This document shows, in pieces, positions 53,326 through 62,140 of a stretch of DNA of 64,000 nt. The notes under the pieces were generated by a model that made no database searches, was not told the origin of the DNA, and saw nothing but the letters and a program-made list of their open reading frames with translations. The DNA is from Deferribacteraceae bacterium UBA6799 (GTDB taxonomy: Bacteria; Chrysiogenota; Deferribacteres; Deferribacterales; Geovibrionaceae), in assembly GCA_002452335.1 (NCBI GenBank), contig DKFJ01000004.1, forward strand, positions 103,308 through 167,307, read 5' to 3'. How positions within the stretch are numbered: position 1 is the stretch's first letter; each line of letters opens with the position of its first letter. A program made the translations under genes and the position numbers.

Positions 53326-53564
53326 TCATTTCCCATATACTTTAATAAGTATACTACAATAGCAGGGGTTGCGGCTAAAAGCAAGTTTGTGAATGTAAAT
53401 CAAAAAGGCACGGGGGCGACCGTGCCTTTTTTAAATAGAGGAGGCATTATAAATGCCTTTCTTAACGGGTGGTTGAGGATCAAAAGGGGGTTTCCTTTTT
53501 AGTTGCTCTAAAACATATAATAATACTCTTTTGGTATTTTTAAAGGGGAAAAATGTATTTAGAT
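53326..53564. other. Non-coding gap with several hairpins between ruvB and ackA
   Basis: No credible gene is seen. On the minus strand, in order, lie a TATTAT/TATATG-rich stretch (about 53513-53530), AAAAGG with CCTTTT (hairpin with AAACCCC loop), AGGCATT with AATGCCT (53458-53442, three-base loop), and the strong hairpin at 53402-53432. The ruvB promoter probably lies at 53340-53375, where TTGCTT, 17 bases, TATTGT is found. A small RNA of about 110-130 bases on the minus strand is possible. Confidence 0.4.
53402..53432. terminator. Bidirectional terminator hairpin
   Basis: GGCACGG and CCGTGCC form a seven-base stem with a six-base loop, flanked by five A on the left and six T on the right. 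The A/T flanks let it act on either strand. No annotated plus-strand gene ends here, and on the minus strand it would end a transcript that starts after ackA's terminator. Confidence 0.8.
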
Positions 53565-53592
53565 AAAAAAAAGCCCGCATTATCTGCGGGCT
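53565..53592 (-). terminator. Intrinsic terminator of ackA
   Basis: On the minus strand AGCCCGCA and TGCGGGCT form an eight-base stem with a five-base loop, followed by a run of T broken by none for eight bases. It lies 22 bases after the ackA stop. Confidence 0.93.
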
Positions 53593-53614
53593 CTTCTATA
53601 AGTTATTATAACTG

Positions 53615-54868
53615 TTACTTTTTAAGAAATGTGTATGGATACTCTGTGTGGTCTTTGTATGATCCGTTCAGGATAGCGACCACGTCTTCAACAAAAACAA
53701 GCTCTTCGTTGGTGGGAATCACGAACACCTTCACCTTTGAATCCGGTGTGGATATCTCCGTCTCTCCGTGTTTTGAAAAGGTGCCGAGGTTTTTCTCCCT
53801 GTCCACCTTGATACCCATATTCTCCAGATTCTCTATGGCCATCTGGCGGATGAGACCGGCGTTTTCGCCAACGCCCGCTGTGAACACAATGGCGTCCACT
53901 CTGCCCAGAACAGCATAGTAAGAGCCGATGTATTTACGCAGTCTGTAAGCCTCCACCTCAAGGGCGAGGGTACAGCGGTGTTTGTAGTCGTCATCTTCGC
54001 AGGTGATCACGTCACGTCTGTCGGTGAATCTGCCTGTGATGCCCAGAACGCCTGATTTTTTATTCAGCAGGTTGTCCATGGTCTTCGCATCAATATTGAG
54101 CTGCTGCATCATGAAAAGAGGCACGGCAGGGTCAACGTCGCCGCATCTTGTACCCATCACAGCTCCCTCAAGAGGTGTCAGACCCATGGATGTATCCACG
54201 GACACGCCGTTTCTGATGGCTGTGTGGGAAACACCGTTGCCTATGTGCATGGTGATGATGTTGCACTCGGAAGCCGGCTTGCCCAGGAGCGCCGCCGCAC
54301 GTTTGGAAACGTAAAGGTGGCTGGTTCCGTGGAAGCCGTATCTTCTGACGCCGTATTTTTCATACCACTCATAGGGAACGGGATATGTATATGCGTAGTC
54401 GGGCATTGTCTGGTGAAATGCCGTGTCGAATATCGCAACGTGGGGAACGTTGGGCATAACCTTCTGAGCGGCTCTGATACCCGCAAGGTTGGGCGGGTTG
54501 TGCAGAGGCGCAAGGTGCGCAACGTCTTCTATTGTCTTGATAACTTCTTCGTTGATAAGAACGCTTCTGGCAAAAACTTCGCCGCCGTGAACAACTCTGT
54601 GTCCCACAGCGGATATCTGCTCCATGCTGTCGAGAACAGCGTTGGAGCCTCTGGACATGGTCTTAACTATCAGTCCGATGGCTGTGGAGTGGTCGTGGCA
54701 CTCATATTCCTCTCTGACTGTGTCTTTTCCGGGAACCTCATGCACGATAAACGAATCACCGATACCGATACGTTCCACCACGCCTTTAGCTATTACTTTT
54801 TTGTTGTTCCAGTCATAGAGCTGGTACTTAACCGATGAACTGCCGCAGTTAAGAGCGAGAATATCCAT
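53615..54868 (-). CDS. ackA: Acetate kinase
   Basis: AckA interconverts acetyl phosphate plus ADP with acetate plus ATP. The 417-residue protein has the N-terminal NCGSSSVKYQLYDW, the motif GHRVVHGGE, RYGFHGTSHLYV, MHIGNGVSHTA and FTAGVGENAG, all family signatures. It follows pta by 13 bases. Together they convert acetyl-CoA to acetate or the reverse; in an acetate user the direction would be activation. Confidence 0.97.
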   Translation of the reverse strand: MDILALNCGSSSVKYQLYDWNNKKVIAKGVVERIGIGDSFIVHEVPGKDTVREEYECHDHSTAIGLIVKTMSRGSNAVLDSMEQISAVGHRVVHGGEVFARSVLINEEVIKTIEDVAHLAPLHNPPNLAGIRAAQKVMPNVPHVAIFDTAFHQTMPDYAYTYPVPYEWYEKYGVRRYGFHGTSHLYVSKRAAALLGKPASECNIITMHIGNGVSHTAIRNGVSVDTSMGLTPLEGAVMGTRCGDVDPAVPLFMMQQLNIDAKTMDNLLNKKSGVLGITGRFTDRRDVITCEDDDYKHRCTLALEVEAYRLRKYIGSYYAVLGRVDAIVFTAGVGENAGLIRQMAIENLENMGIKVDREKNLGTFSKHGETEISTPDSKVKVFVIPTNEELVFVEDVVAILNGSYKDHTEYPYTFLKK

Positions 54869-54881
54869 CTAAATAAACCCC

Positions 54882-55871
54882 CTAGTCAGCCTGAACGGCC
54901 GTTATAGCCGCCACATTGACGATATCCATGTATTTGCATCCTCTGGAAAGATCGTTTACTGGTTTTGCCAGACCCTGAATAACGGGCCCGATAGCCTCCG
55001 CTCCGGCTATCCTTTCAACAAGTTTATACCCTATATTTCCTGCGTCAAGTGTCGGGAACACAAGAACATTGGCAGAGCCTGCCACATCGCTTCCCGGAGC
55101 TTTCTTAGCGCCGACAGCGGCGAGCAGCGCTGCGTCAGCCTGAAGCTCTCCGTCTATCTTAAGATCGGGTGCTATTGTTTTAGCTATTTTTGTAGCCTCG
55201 ATAACTTTCTCTGTCTCCGGACTCTGCGCGCTTCCTTTGGTGGAGAATGAAAGCATGGCGACCTTGGGCTCTGTCTCCAGAAATGCCTTGCAGCTGTCTG
55301 CTGTGGCAACCGCTATCTCCGCCAGTGTCTGAGCGTCGGGGTTGGGGATAACAGCACAGTCGGCAAAAAGCACGGCGCCGTCTTTTCCGAACTCCGGCTT
55401 GGGAGTGACCATGATGAAACAGCTGGATACTGTCTTCATGCCCTTCTTTGTGCCGATAACACGGATAGCCGCTCTCAGAACATCTCCTGTGGTGTGCGCT
55501 GCGCCGGTGACGGCTCCGTCAGCTATACCTTTCTGCACCAGCATGGAACCGAAATAGAGAACGTCCTTCATGGACTCCTCCGCTTCCTCTCTGCTCATGC
55601 CCTTTGATTTTCTGCTTTCATAATATGTATCTGTAAAATCTTTTAAATATTCGCTCTTTTCAGGGTCAATAATTGTACAGCGTACCTGATACCCTTTTGA
55701 ATCAAACATGCTTTTAATATCGGCTACGTTACCGAGGACTATAACATTGGCAAGTCCGTTTTCGGCTATGGCATTAGCGGCGTCGATGGTCCGTTCGTCG
55801 CTTCCTTCCGGCAGGACTATTGTTTTGTTTCTTGCCTTTGCAATATCCCAGAACTTCTGCATGAGTGACAT
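54882..55871 (-). CDS. pta: Phosphate acetyltransferase
   Basis: Pta exchanges CoA and phosphate on acetyl groups. The 329-residue protein is the short form without the N-terminal regulatory domain of E. coli Pta. It has VLPEGSDERT, GAVTGAAHTTGDVLRAAIR, A-D-C-A-V-I-P-N-P and SFSTKGSAQSPE. The ATG at 55871 has GGAGG five bases upstream; the GTG at 55877 overlaps that site and is unlikely. It heads the pta-ackA operon. Confidence 0.96.
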   Translation of the reverse strand: MSLMQKFWDIAKARNKTIVLPEGSDERTIDAANAIAENGLANVIVLGNVADIKSMFDSKGYQVRCTIIDPEKSEYLKDFTDTYYESRKSKGMSREEAEESMKDVLYFGSMLVQKGIADGAVTGAAHTTGDVLRAAIRVIGTKKGMKTVSSCFIMVTPKPEFGKDGAVLFADCAVIPNPDAQTLAEIAVATADSCKAFLETEPKVAMLSFSTKGSAQSPETEKVIEATKIAKTIAPDLKIDGELQADAALLAAVGAKKAPGSDVAGSANVLVFPTLDAGNIGYKLVERIAGAEAIGPVIQGLAKPVNDLSRGCKYMDIVNVAAITAVQAD

Positions 55872-56241
55872 ACCCACCTCCGAATCAGAAATGATACTAT
55901 GTTTTACATTACATTATAAAAAACTTCAATGCAAAATTTGTTAACAGGATATATACAACAAAAATACTTTAAAATGATAGAAAAACTTGAAAAGCATGAC
56001 AAATAATTCAATAAAATTCAGAATGAATAATAAACATACACTTATACTTAAAACACTTACATCCAGAATAAGCCATACGAAAAACCAATAATACTGAGCA
56101 AATCTGAAAAAAACGCAATATCAGCAATGCATATCTATTAATACTATTTTATTTTCCTTTTCCTCTGTCCGCAACAAAAAAATAGGGTACAACTTTATAG
56201 TTATGTTGCCATTGCGTCGTTTTAGATTTAAAATCATAAAG
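55872..56241. other. 370-base AT-rich divergent gap between pta and the SRPBCC-SDR gene
   Basis: No gene, RNA or long repeat is seen. It is much more AT-rich than the rest of the window. A TATAAT on the minus strand (55918-55913) lies 42 bases before the pta start and is the likely -10 box, though no clear -35 is seen at proper spacing. Short frames here lack ribosome sites. Confidence 0.6.
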
Positions 56242-57618
56242 ATGTCTAAACAATTCATTGAACACGAAACATTTATTAACTCATCTGTCTCTTCTGTCTT
56301 TGACTGGCACGAGAGAGAGGGAGCGCTCTTTCGTCTGAGCCCTCCGTGGGAGCAAATATCGCTCATTTTTAAAGAAGGGGGAATAAAAGAGGGGGGTGTA
56401 TGCAACATCTCTCTGAAAATGGGCATGCTTTCCGTTCCGTGGCATGCGGAACATCTCATCTACGAAAAAGACAAATTCTTTAAAGACAGACAAAAAAAAG
56501 GACCTTTCGCCCTGTGGGAGCACTCGCACTATTTTTCTGAAGAAAACGGCGTGACCAGAGTGAAGGACCATGTGGACTATCAGCTCCCGCTGCATCCGCT
56601 CTCCACAGCCATAGCCGGAGGGTTTGCCAGAAAAAAACTGGAGAGGATGTTCCGCTACAGAGAAGACGTATGTAAAAACGACATAGAATTCTATGAAGAA
56701 TATAAACCGAAACCGAAGACAATAGTAGTATCCGGTTCTTCCGGCGTGCTGGGCTCCGCACTGATACCTTTCCTTCAGACACAGGGACACAAGGTGATTC
56801 GTCTGCTCAGAGATAAATCAAAGCTGTGCATCGGAGACGTCTGCTGGAATCCGTACGCCGGAATAATAGAAGAGAAGTTCGAGAACGCCGATGTGGTGAT
56901 ACATCTGACCGGAGAGCCCATAGGCGAGGGCAAGTGGACAGATATGAAAAAGCGGGAAATAATCGACAGCAGGGTGCGCAGCACGGCTCTGCTGGCGGAT
57001 ACGCTGGCTAAGATGAAAAACCCGCCGAAAACTTTCATATGCGCCTCCGCTATCGGATTCTATGGAAACAGAGGCGACACCGTAATCACGGAAAGCGCCA
57101 GACACGGGGACGACTTCATATCAAAAGTATGCAAAAAATGGGAAGACGCCGCTAAACCCGCCATAGAACAAGGCATACGCACCGTTTTCATGCGGATAGG
57201 CGTTGTGCTGACCCCCGCAGGCGGAGCACTGGCGAGGATGGCGCTGCCCTTTTCGATGGGGCTGGGACCAATCTTCGGCAGCGGCAGGCAGTATATGAGC
57301 TATATCTCTCTGGACGATGTGCTCTACGCCACATCCCACATAATGGAGACTGAATCCCTCACCGGCGCTGTCAACCTGACAACACCATACGCCATGACAA
57401 ACAGGGATTTTTCTGATACGCTGGCAAAATATTACAAAAAACCGAGATTTTTAAAAATCCCTTCATATATTGTTGAGAAGATGTTCGGACAGATGGGCAG
57501 GGAAGTTCTGCTCTCCGGCGCTAACGTTTATCCGGAAAAACTGCTTAACAGCGGATTCAGATTCCGCTATCCTGAGCTTAGAGATGTTCTGACGCACGAG
57601 CTTGGAGGAATCAAATGA
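56242..57618 (+). CDS. SRPBCC (START-like) domain fused to SDR epimerase, TIGR01777/YfcH type
   Basis: The 458-residue protein has an N-terminal SRPBCC ligand-binding domain (about 1-145; F-I-E-H-E-T-F-I at the start, K-D-H-V-D-Y-Q-L-P-L in the middle). A C-terminal NAD-dependent epimerase-like domain follows (about 155-455; VVSGSSGVLGSALIPFL, HLTGEPIGEGKW, ICASAIGFYG). The second half is the YfcH family, which has no firm biochemical role. The start at 56242 (MSKQFIEHE) is chosen because the upstream ATG at 56203 would add 13 basic residues not part of the fold; neither has a strong ribosome site. It overlaps the next gene by ATGA. Confidence 0.87.
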   Translation: MSKQFIEHETFINSSVSSVFDWHEREGALFRLSPPWEQISLIFKEGGIKEGGVCNISLKMGMLSVPWHAEHLIYEKDKFFKDRQKKGPFALWEHSHYFSEENGVTRVKDHVDYQLPLHPLSTAIAGGFARKKLERMFRYREDVCKNDIEFYEEYKPKPKTIVVSGSSGVLGSALIPFLQTQGHKVIRLLRDKSKLCIGDVCWNPYAGIIEEKFENADVVIHLTGEPIGEGKWTDMKKREIIDSRVRSTALLADTLAKMKNPPKTFICASAIGFYGNRGDTVITESARHGDDFISKVCKKWEDAAKPAIEQGIRTVFMRIGVVLTPAGGALARMALPFSMGLGPIFGSGRQYMSYISLDDVLYATSHIMETESLTGAVNLTTPYAMTNRDFSDTLAKYYKKPRFLKIPSYIVEKMFGQMGREVLLSGANVYPEKLLNSGFRFRYPELRDVLTHELGGIK

Positions 57619-58718
57619 GTTCCGCTCTGAAAATGCTTTTTCTTGTCACCATGACCACGGCGCTTTCTTTCGGATTCATGCACCATGTGGTTCACGGATA
57701 TGATTTTGAGCGACTCCACATATTTCTGTTCAACCTCTGTTCCGGCGGAACCATCATTCTCTACTATACCATGGACAGAAAAGATCTTCCGAAAAGACTC
57801 TCCGCCTTCTATCTGTTGGCGGTGGCTTTCGCTTTTCTGGCCTTTTTCAAGCAGTATATATTATGTATAGTCATAGCCTTTGCCCTGTTCGGCATTGTCG
57901 AATCAGTGCGTATAAAAACATTCAGCTTTTTCGGCAGGGAGTTCTTTTCACGAAAATACCCTATAGCTGTAAAATTTCATCACGCCGCTCTTCTGTGTCT
58001 GTCGATCGGGCTTCTGATATCTGTTTTCGCCATGATTAATGAGGAGTATTACCGCATGCTGGATTTCGAGAAGCTCACGCTGAACACGTTCTTTCTCGGG
58101 TTCTCCTTTCCCAGCTCGCTCATAACCCTCAGCGTCATGTTCTCCACCATGAAAAAACTGGGAACACCCAGAATGATATTATTAAAGACGGCGCTCTTCT
58201 GGATAATCACTGTGGGAGTGATCGTCTTTTTCGGATTCATTCTTTTTGAGGCGCCCTGGCTGGAGCTGGGCATATCGCTTATTCTTTTTGTGGCGGTGTC
58301 CGCCGTTCTGGTTTTGTATGTGAAGACAGGCTTCAAGGATCAGCAGAAGGCGTTTCTGACATCCGGCATTGTCTTTCTGGTTATGACAGCCGTTTCCGGA
58401 GTCATATATATCATAATATACGCTGTGGGATACACAGACCCCATGCTGAAAAATGTAACCATACTCTATCACCGTTTTCTGTCTCTGTACGGGTGGAACA
58501 TCAGCGGGCTTGCCGTTATCTGCCGTTTCCGTGATTTCCCCATTATGCTTCATTCCGGCAAGATCATCGCCCTGCACTGGCTCATAGTGGGCATACTCGC
58601 TCCTCTGGGTGTTTTTATGCCTGTATTCGCTGTTCTGGCGGTGCTCAGCTATCTTCTGTTCCTGTTTGCCATGTTCTTTTCACAACCCACATTAAAAACA
58701 GGGGAAATTCAGCCTTGA
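57615..58718 (+). CDS. Polytopic membrane protein of unknown function
   Basis: The family is not recognised. The 367-residue protein has about ten predicted membrane segments and a short hydrophilic tail. Histidines recur at or near membrane edges (F-M-H-H-V-V-H-G, K-F-H-H-A-A, L-Y-H-R-F, I-A-L-H-W-L), which could be ligands for heme or metal. That idea is inference only. It overlaps the SRPBCC-SDR gene by four bases, so the two are probably made together and may act on the same lipid or cofactor. Confidence 0.8.
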   Translation: MSSALKMLFLVTMTTALSFGFMHHVVHGYDFERLHIFLFNLCSGGTIILYYTMDRKDLPKRLSAFYLLAVAFAFLAFFKQYILCIVIAFALFGIVESVRIKTFSFFGREFFSRKYPIAVKFHHAALLCLSIGLLISVFAMINEEYYRMLDFEKLTLNTFFLGFSFPSSLITLSVMFSTMKKLGTPRMILLKTALFWIITVGVIVFFGFILFEAPWLELGISLILFVAVSAVLVLYVKTGFKDQQKAFLTSGIVFLVMTAVSGVIYIIIYAVGYTDPMLKNVTILYHRFLSLYGWNISGLAVICRFRDFPIMLHSGKIIALHWLIVGILAPLGVFMPVFAVLAVLSYLLFLFAMFFSQPTLKTGEIQP

Positions 58719-58786
58719 TAATTGCTGAAGAGAGGCATATTATTTCCGCTTGCTGCATAAGAATTAACTTTTTTTGAGGTTATAAA

Positions 58787-59551
58787 ATGGCTATCGGCAT
58801 ATTCGACTCAGGCGTTGGCGGACTCACAGTTTATCAGACGATCAGTCAGCATTTTCCGGAGCTGGACATATATTATCTGGGGGACACAGCCAGAGTTCCG
58901 TACGGCAGCAGATCTCCTGAGACCGTCATCAGCTACAGCATGGACTGCGCCCGGTTTCTGGTTGAGAATTTCAAAATAGACACCATAGTCATAGCCTGCA
59001 ACACTGCGTCATCCTATGCCATAGAACCCATAAAAAAAACCTTCGGCGTTAACGTGATAGGCGTGGTTCAGCCGGGAGCGGAAAGCGCTATTAAAATGAC
59101 TCATAATAATAAAATAGGCGTTATAGGCACCAGAGCAACCGTGCGCAGCGAGTCATATGTGAAAGCTCTCAAAGCGCTAAAACCGGACGTGAACGTCTAT
59201 CAGACCGCATGCCCGCTGTTCGTCCCCATAGTGGAGGAGATGCTGATAGAGACAGACGTTGCCAAGCAGGTTGTCCAGATGTATCTGCTGGAGCTTGCCG
59301 GATCAGGCATCGACACTCTGATTCTGGGATGCACCCATTATCCACTGCTGAAAGAGCGTATTCTGGAAAAATTTCCTCATTTCAACATAGTCGATTCTTC
59401 TCTGGCCATCATCGACTGCCTGAAAGAACTGCATATCAATACCAGGGAATCCGGTATCAGAGAGATATATCTCACCGATGAGTCACCGGCTTTCGAGACA
59501 CTGAAGCATGTTCTGGCAGGCGGTGTAATGTCTAAGAAGGCTGTTCTCTGA
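58787..59551 (+). CDS. murI: Glutamate racemase
   Basis: MurI makes D-glutamate for peptidoglycan. The 254-residue protein has GIFDSGVGGLTVY, the loop Y-L-G-D-T-A-R-V-P-Y-G, and the two catalytic cysteines in IACNTASSYA and LGCTHYPLL. Length is typical. GAGG lies eight bases upstream of the start. It follows the membrane-protein gene after 68 bases and is probably a separate unit. Confidence 0.96.
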   Translation: MAIGIFDSGVGGLTVYQTISQHFPELDIYYLGDTARVPYGSRSPETVISYSMDCARFLVENFKIDTIVIACNTASSYAIEPIKKTFGVNVIGVVQPGAESAIKMTHNNKIGVIGTRATVRSESYVKALKALKPDVNVYQTACPLFVPIVEEMLIETDVAKQVVQMYLLELAGSGIDTLILGCTHYPLLKERILEKFPHFNIVDSSLAIIDCLKELHINTRESGIREIYLTDESPAFETLKHVLAGGVMSKKAVL

Positions 59552-59635
59552 TTTTTTTCACACTTATAAGATCCTGACAGCAAAACAATATTTCTACACA
59601 TATAATTTTTCGCATACTCTTTTTAATAATTTTTA

Positions 59636-59678
59636 TTGACTAATTATTTTTATTCTGTATTCTTTGATAAAGATTATC
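59636..59678 (+). promoter_or_regulatory. Peroxiredoxin promoter with overlapping inverted repeat
   Basis: TTGACT (59636-59641), 16 bases, TATTCT (59658-59663), then GATAA-AGA-TTATC (59666-59678) at the expected transcription start. The position suits a repressor. It is not a full PerR or Fur box. Confidence 0.5.
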
Positions 59679-59694
59679 CAAAACGGAGGACAAA

Positions 59695-60399
59695 ATGGAA
59701 AACAACGTATCTATGCCCAGAATAGGCGACAAAGCACCCGAATTCACAGCAGTAACAACTCAAGGACAGATAAACTTTCCCGCAGACTACACAGGAAGCT
59801 GGGTCATACTTTTCAGCCACCCCGCTGATTTCACACCCGTATGTACATCAGAGTTCATGACATTCGCTAAGCTGGAGAAAGATTTCAGCGACCTCGACTG
59901 TAAACTGGTCGGACTTTCTGTGGACGGTCTCTACAGCCACATAGCATGGCTCAGAAACATCAAGGAAAAGATCGATTTCAAAGGCATGAAAGATATGGAA
60001 GTCAAATTCCCCCTGATAGAAGACATCACAATGGAAGTAGCTAAAAAATACGGAATGATAATGGAAGGCGAGAGCAACACCAAGGCAGTCAGAGCCGTTT
60101 TTGTGATCGACCCAAAAGGCATCATCAGAGCCGTGATCTACTATCCCTTAAGCACCGGACGCAACTTTGACGAGCTTCTCAGACTGATTCAGGCTCTCAA
60201 AGCCGCTGACGAATTCGGCGTTGCCACACCCGCAGACTGGAGACCCGGAGACGAGGTGATCGTTCCCCCCGCCGGCTCATGCGGCGTAGCAAAAGACCGT
60301 GTAGACGGCAAAGAGGACGGCGTGAAATGCTATGACTGGTATTTCTGCACAAAACAGATAGATAAAGACACTGTCGAAAAAAACATAAAAAAGAAATAA
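59695..60399 (+). CDS. Peroxiredoxin, Prx6-type with C-terminal cysteine pair
   Basis: The enzyme reduces hydrogen peroxide and organic peroxides. The 234-residue protein has the peroxidatic cysteine C50 in HPADFTPVCTSEF and a long C-terminal arm with C196, C212 and C218. The CYDWYFC motif (212-218) and overall length match archaeal-type peroxiredoxins such as that of Aeropyrum, in which the C-terminal pair takes part in the disulfide cycle. GGAGG lies six bases upstream of the ATG. It has its own promoter and terminator. Confidence 0.95.
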   Translation: MENNVSMPRIGDKAPEFTAVTTQGQINFPADYTGSWVILFSHPADFTPVCTSEFMTFAKLEKDFSDLDCKLVGLSVDGLYSHIAWLRNIKEKIDFKGMKDMEVKFPLIEDITMEVAKKYGMIMEGESNTKAVRAVFVIDPKGIIRAVIYYPLSTGRNFDELLRLIQALKAADEFGVATPADWRPGDEVIVPPAGSCGVAKDRVDGKEDGVKCYDWYFCTKQIDKDTVEKNIKKK

Positions 60400-60441
60400 G
60401 CACAGTTTGCTCGTAAGGCATTTTCAGATGCCTCCGATATT

Positions 60442-60470
60442 GGCGGGATTTTCATATCCCGCCTTTTTTT
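60442..60470 (+). terminator. Intrinsic terminator after the peroxiredoxin gene
   Basis: GGCGGGAT and ATCCCGCC form an eight-base stem with a six-base loop, followed by seven T. The T-run overlaps the stop codon of the convergent MocR gene. A weaker hairpin (AGGCAT/ATGCCT) stands just before it. Confidence 0.92.
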
Positions 60471-61899
60471 ACAGATAGTCTTTCGCCAGCTCGCCCAGTC
60501 TGGTTATCGACCTCTCCATACGAGCATCCCACGGAAAACCGCAGTTGATGCGCATGCAGTTGTTGTATTTCTGCTGGGAGGTAAAAATTCCGCCCGGCGA
60601 AAAAGATATTTTTTCATTCAGAGCTCTGGGATACATATCCAGCGTGTCCACCTGTTCAGGCATCTCCGCCCACAGAACGAATCCGCCTTTGGGTCTTGTC
60701 ACTCTCGTTCCTTCCGGAAAATTCTTTAATATGTGATATGTATAGGTCTCCACCTGCGCCTTGAAATTGGAGTTCATGCGCCTGAGATGTCTGGAAAACT
60801 TGCCTGATGCCAGATAATGCGCAAGCGTGAGCTGCATGATATCGTTGCTGGCCATGGTTCCCGCTATCTTCTGGCGGAGTATCTCTTCGTGGTATTTTCC
60901 CGGCTCCACCCAGCCCACACGGAACCCCGGAGCCAGACTCTTTGAAAAAGACGATATATGTATCACGTTGCCGTTTTTGTCATATTTTTTCAGGTTTCCG
61001 TAGCGTCTGCCGCTGAATGTGAAGTCGCCGTTTATGTCGTCCTCTATTATAGGGATGTCTTTTTTGTTGCAGAGCTTCACCATCTCTTCTCTGGTGTCAT
61101 CCGGATAGACCTGCCCCATGGGGTTGCCGTGGTTCGGCTGAACCAGAACCGCCTTCACGTCATATCTGTCCAGGGCGTTTCTGAAATCGTTCATCAGTAT
61201 CCCGCCGATGGGGGAGGTTGGCAGCTCCAGAGCATATATCTTGGCTGTCTCCAGAAGATGCATAAAACCGAAATAGCTGGGGGATTCCATAATGACAAGG
61301 TCGCCCGGGCGGGTGAGCGCGCGCAGAGCCATGGTCATCGCCTCTGAAGCTCCGTTGGTCACTATCAGCTGCTCACTGCTGACACTGTTTCCGTTGGCAT
61401 TCATATAATGAGCGAGCTGCTGGCGGAAAAACTTGTTTCCTTTCACATCTCCGTATTCCACTCTGGCTTCCGTATCATCGGACAATATCCTGCGCATGAT
61501 TGATGTCAGCTCCTTATGCGGGAGCAGATCAGTGCTGGGGATAGCGCATCCGAGAGGCACCATGTCCGGATCTGTAATGGCATACAATATTGTCTGTATC
61601 AGGTCGCTCTTCTTAACCTGTGTGGGCTGATCCAGAGGGCGTGAGGTGGTGACAGGTTCTCTGGGAACAGACGTTCCGCTGGCGACATAGAAACCGGACT
61701 GGGGTCTCGCCTCCAGCATGCCCACGCTCTCCAGCTCCATATAGGCCTGCATGGCGGTGGAGATGCTGACGCCCTGTTCTTCGCTGATCTTTCTCAGCGA
61801 CGGAACCTTGTCCCCGGGGTTCAGCACACCGCTCTTCATCATATTCACTATGACATCCATGACCTGTCTGTATCTGAAATCACCTTTTACTCTGCTCAT
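60469..61899 (-). CDS. MocR-type regulator: GntR HTH fused to PLP aminotransferase-like domain
   Basis: The 476-residue protein has an N-terminal GntR winged helix (about 1-75; P-G-D-K-V-P-S-L-R-K-I-S and S-I-S-T-A-M-Q-A-Y). A fold-type I aminotransferase domain follows, with SNGASEAMTM-like N-G-A-S-E-A and the PLP lysine in ISSFSKSLAPGFRVGW. MocR proteins use the PLP domain as a sensor and bind direct repeats in DNA. The start at 61899 has AAGG seven bases upstream; the ATG at 61917 lies within the operator-like repeat. It is divergent from the small gene at 62141. Confidence 0.92.
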   Translation of the reverse strand: MSRVKGDFRYRQVMDVIVNMMKSGVLNPGDKVPSLRKISEEQGVSISTAMQAYMELESVGMLEARPQSGFYVASGTSVPREPVTTSRPLDQPTQVKKSDLIQTILYAITDPDMVPLGCAIPSTDLLPHKELTSIMRRILSDDTEARVEYGDVKGNKFFRQQLAHYMNANGNSVSSEQLIVTNGASEAMTMALRALTRPGDLVIMESPSYFGFMHLLETAKIYALELPTSPIGGILMNDFRNALDRYDVKAVLVQPNHGNPMGQVYPDDTREEMVKLCNKKDIPIIEDDINGDFTFSGRRYGNLKKYDKNGNVIHISSFSKSLAPGFRVGWVEPGKYHEEILRQKIAGTMASNDIMQLTLAHYLASGKFSRHLRRMNSNFKAQVETYTYHILKNFPEGTRVTRPKGGFVLWAEMPEQVDTLDMYPRALNEKISFSPGGIFTSQQKYNNCMRINCGFPWDARMERSITRLGELAKDYL

Positions 61900-61915
61900 T
61901 AAAGCACCTTTGCGC

Positions 61916-61979
61916 ATAACAGATACAAACTGTTATGTATACATTTACTTTTTTCTGTATCTGTTATGATAACTGTTAT
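61916..61979. promoter_or_regulatory. Operator-like repeat cluster between the MocR gene and the DUF2917-like gene
   Basis: ATAACAGATACA (61916-61927) and TGTATCTGTTAT (61956-61967) are perfect 12-base inverted repeats. CTGTTAT occurs three times in direct order (61930-61936, 61961-61967, 61973-61979), and its complement once at 61916-61922. Direct repeats with one inverted copy are typical of MocR operators. It lies just upstream of the MocR start. Confidence 0.7.
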
Positions 61980-62140
61980 TGTTATACTTTACAATCAGAA
62001 AATCGCTTAGAAATTACCAAGCCTTCTGTTTTAGTGAAGGCTGACTTAAAAAATAAGTGATAGTAACAGCGCATTAAACAGATTATAAGGGTTCATGATA
62101 ACAGAAGATACACGGATGTATCAGCTAACGAGGTGGCAAA

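Noticed and set aside
53453..53476. Seven-codon frame (MPFLTGG) after a GGAGG sequence on the plus strand
   Set aside because: The ribosome-like site is part of a hairpin arm and no promoter or downstream gene on this strand supports a leader peptide.
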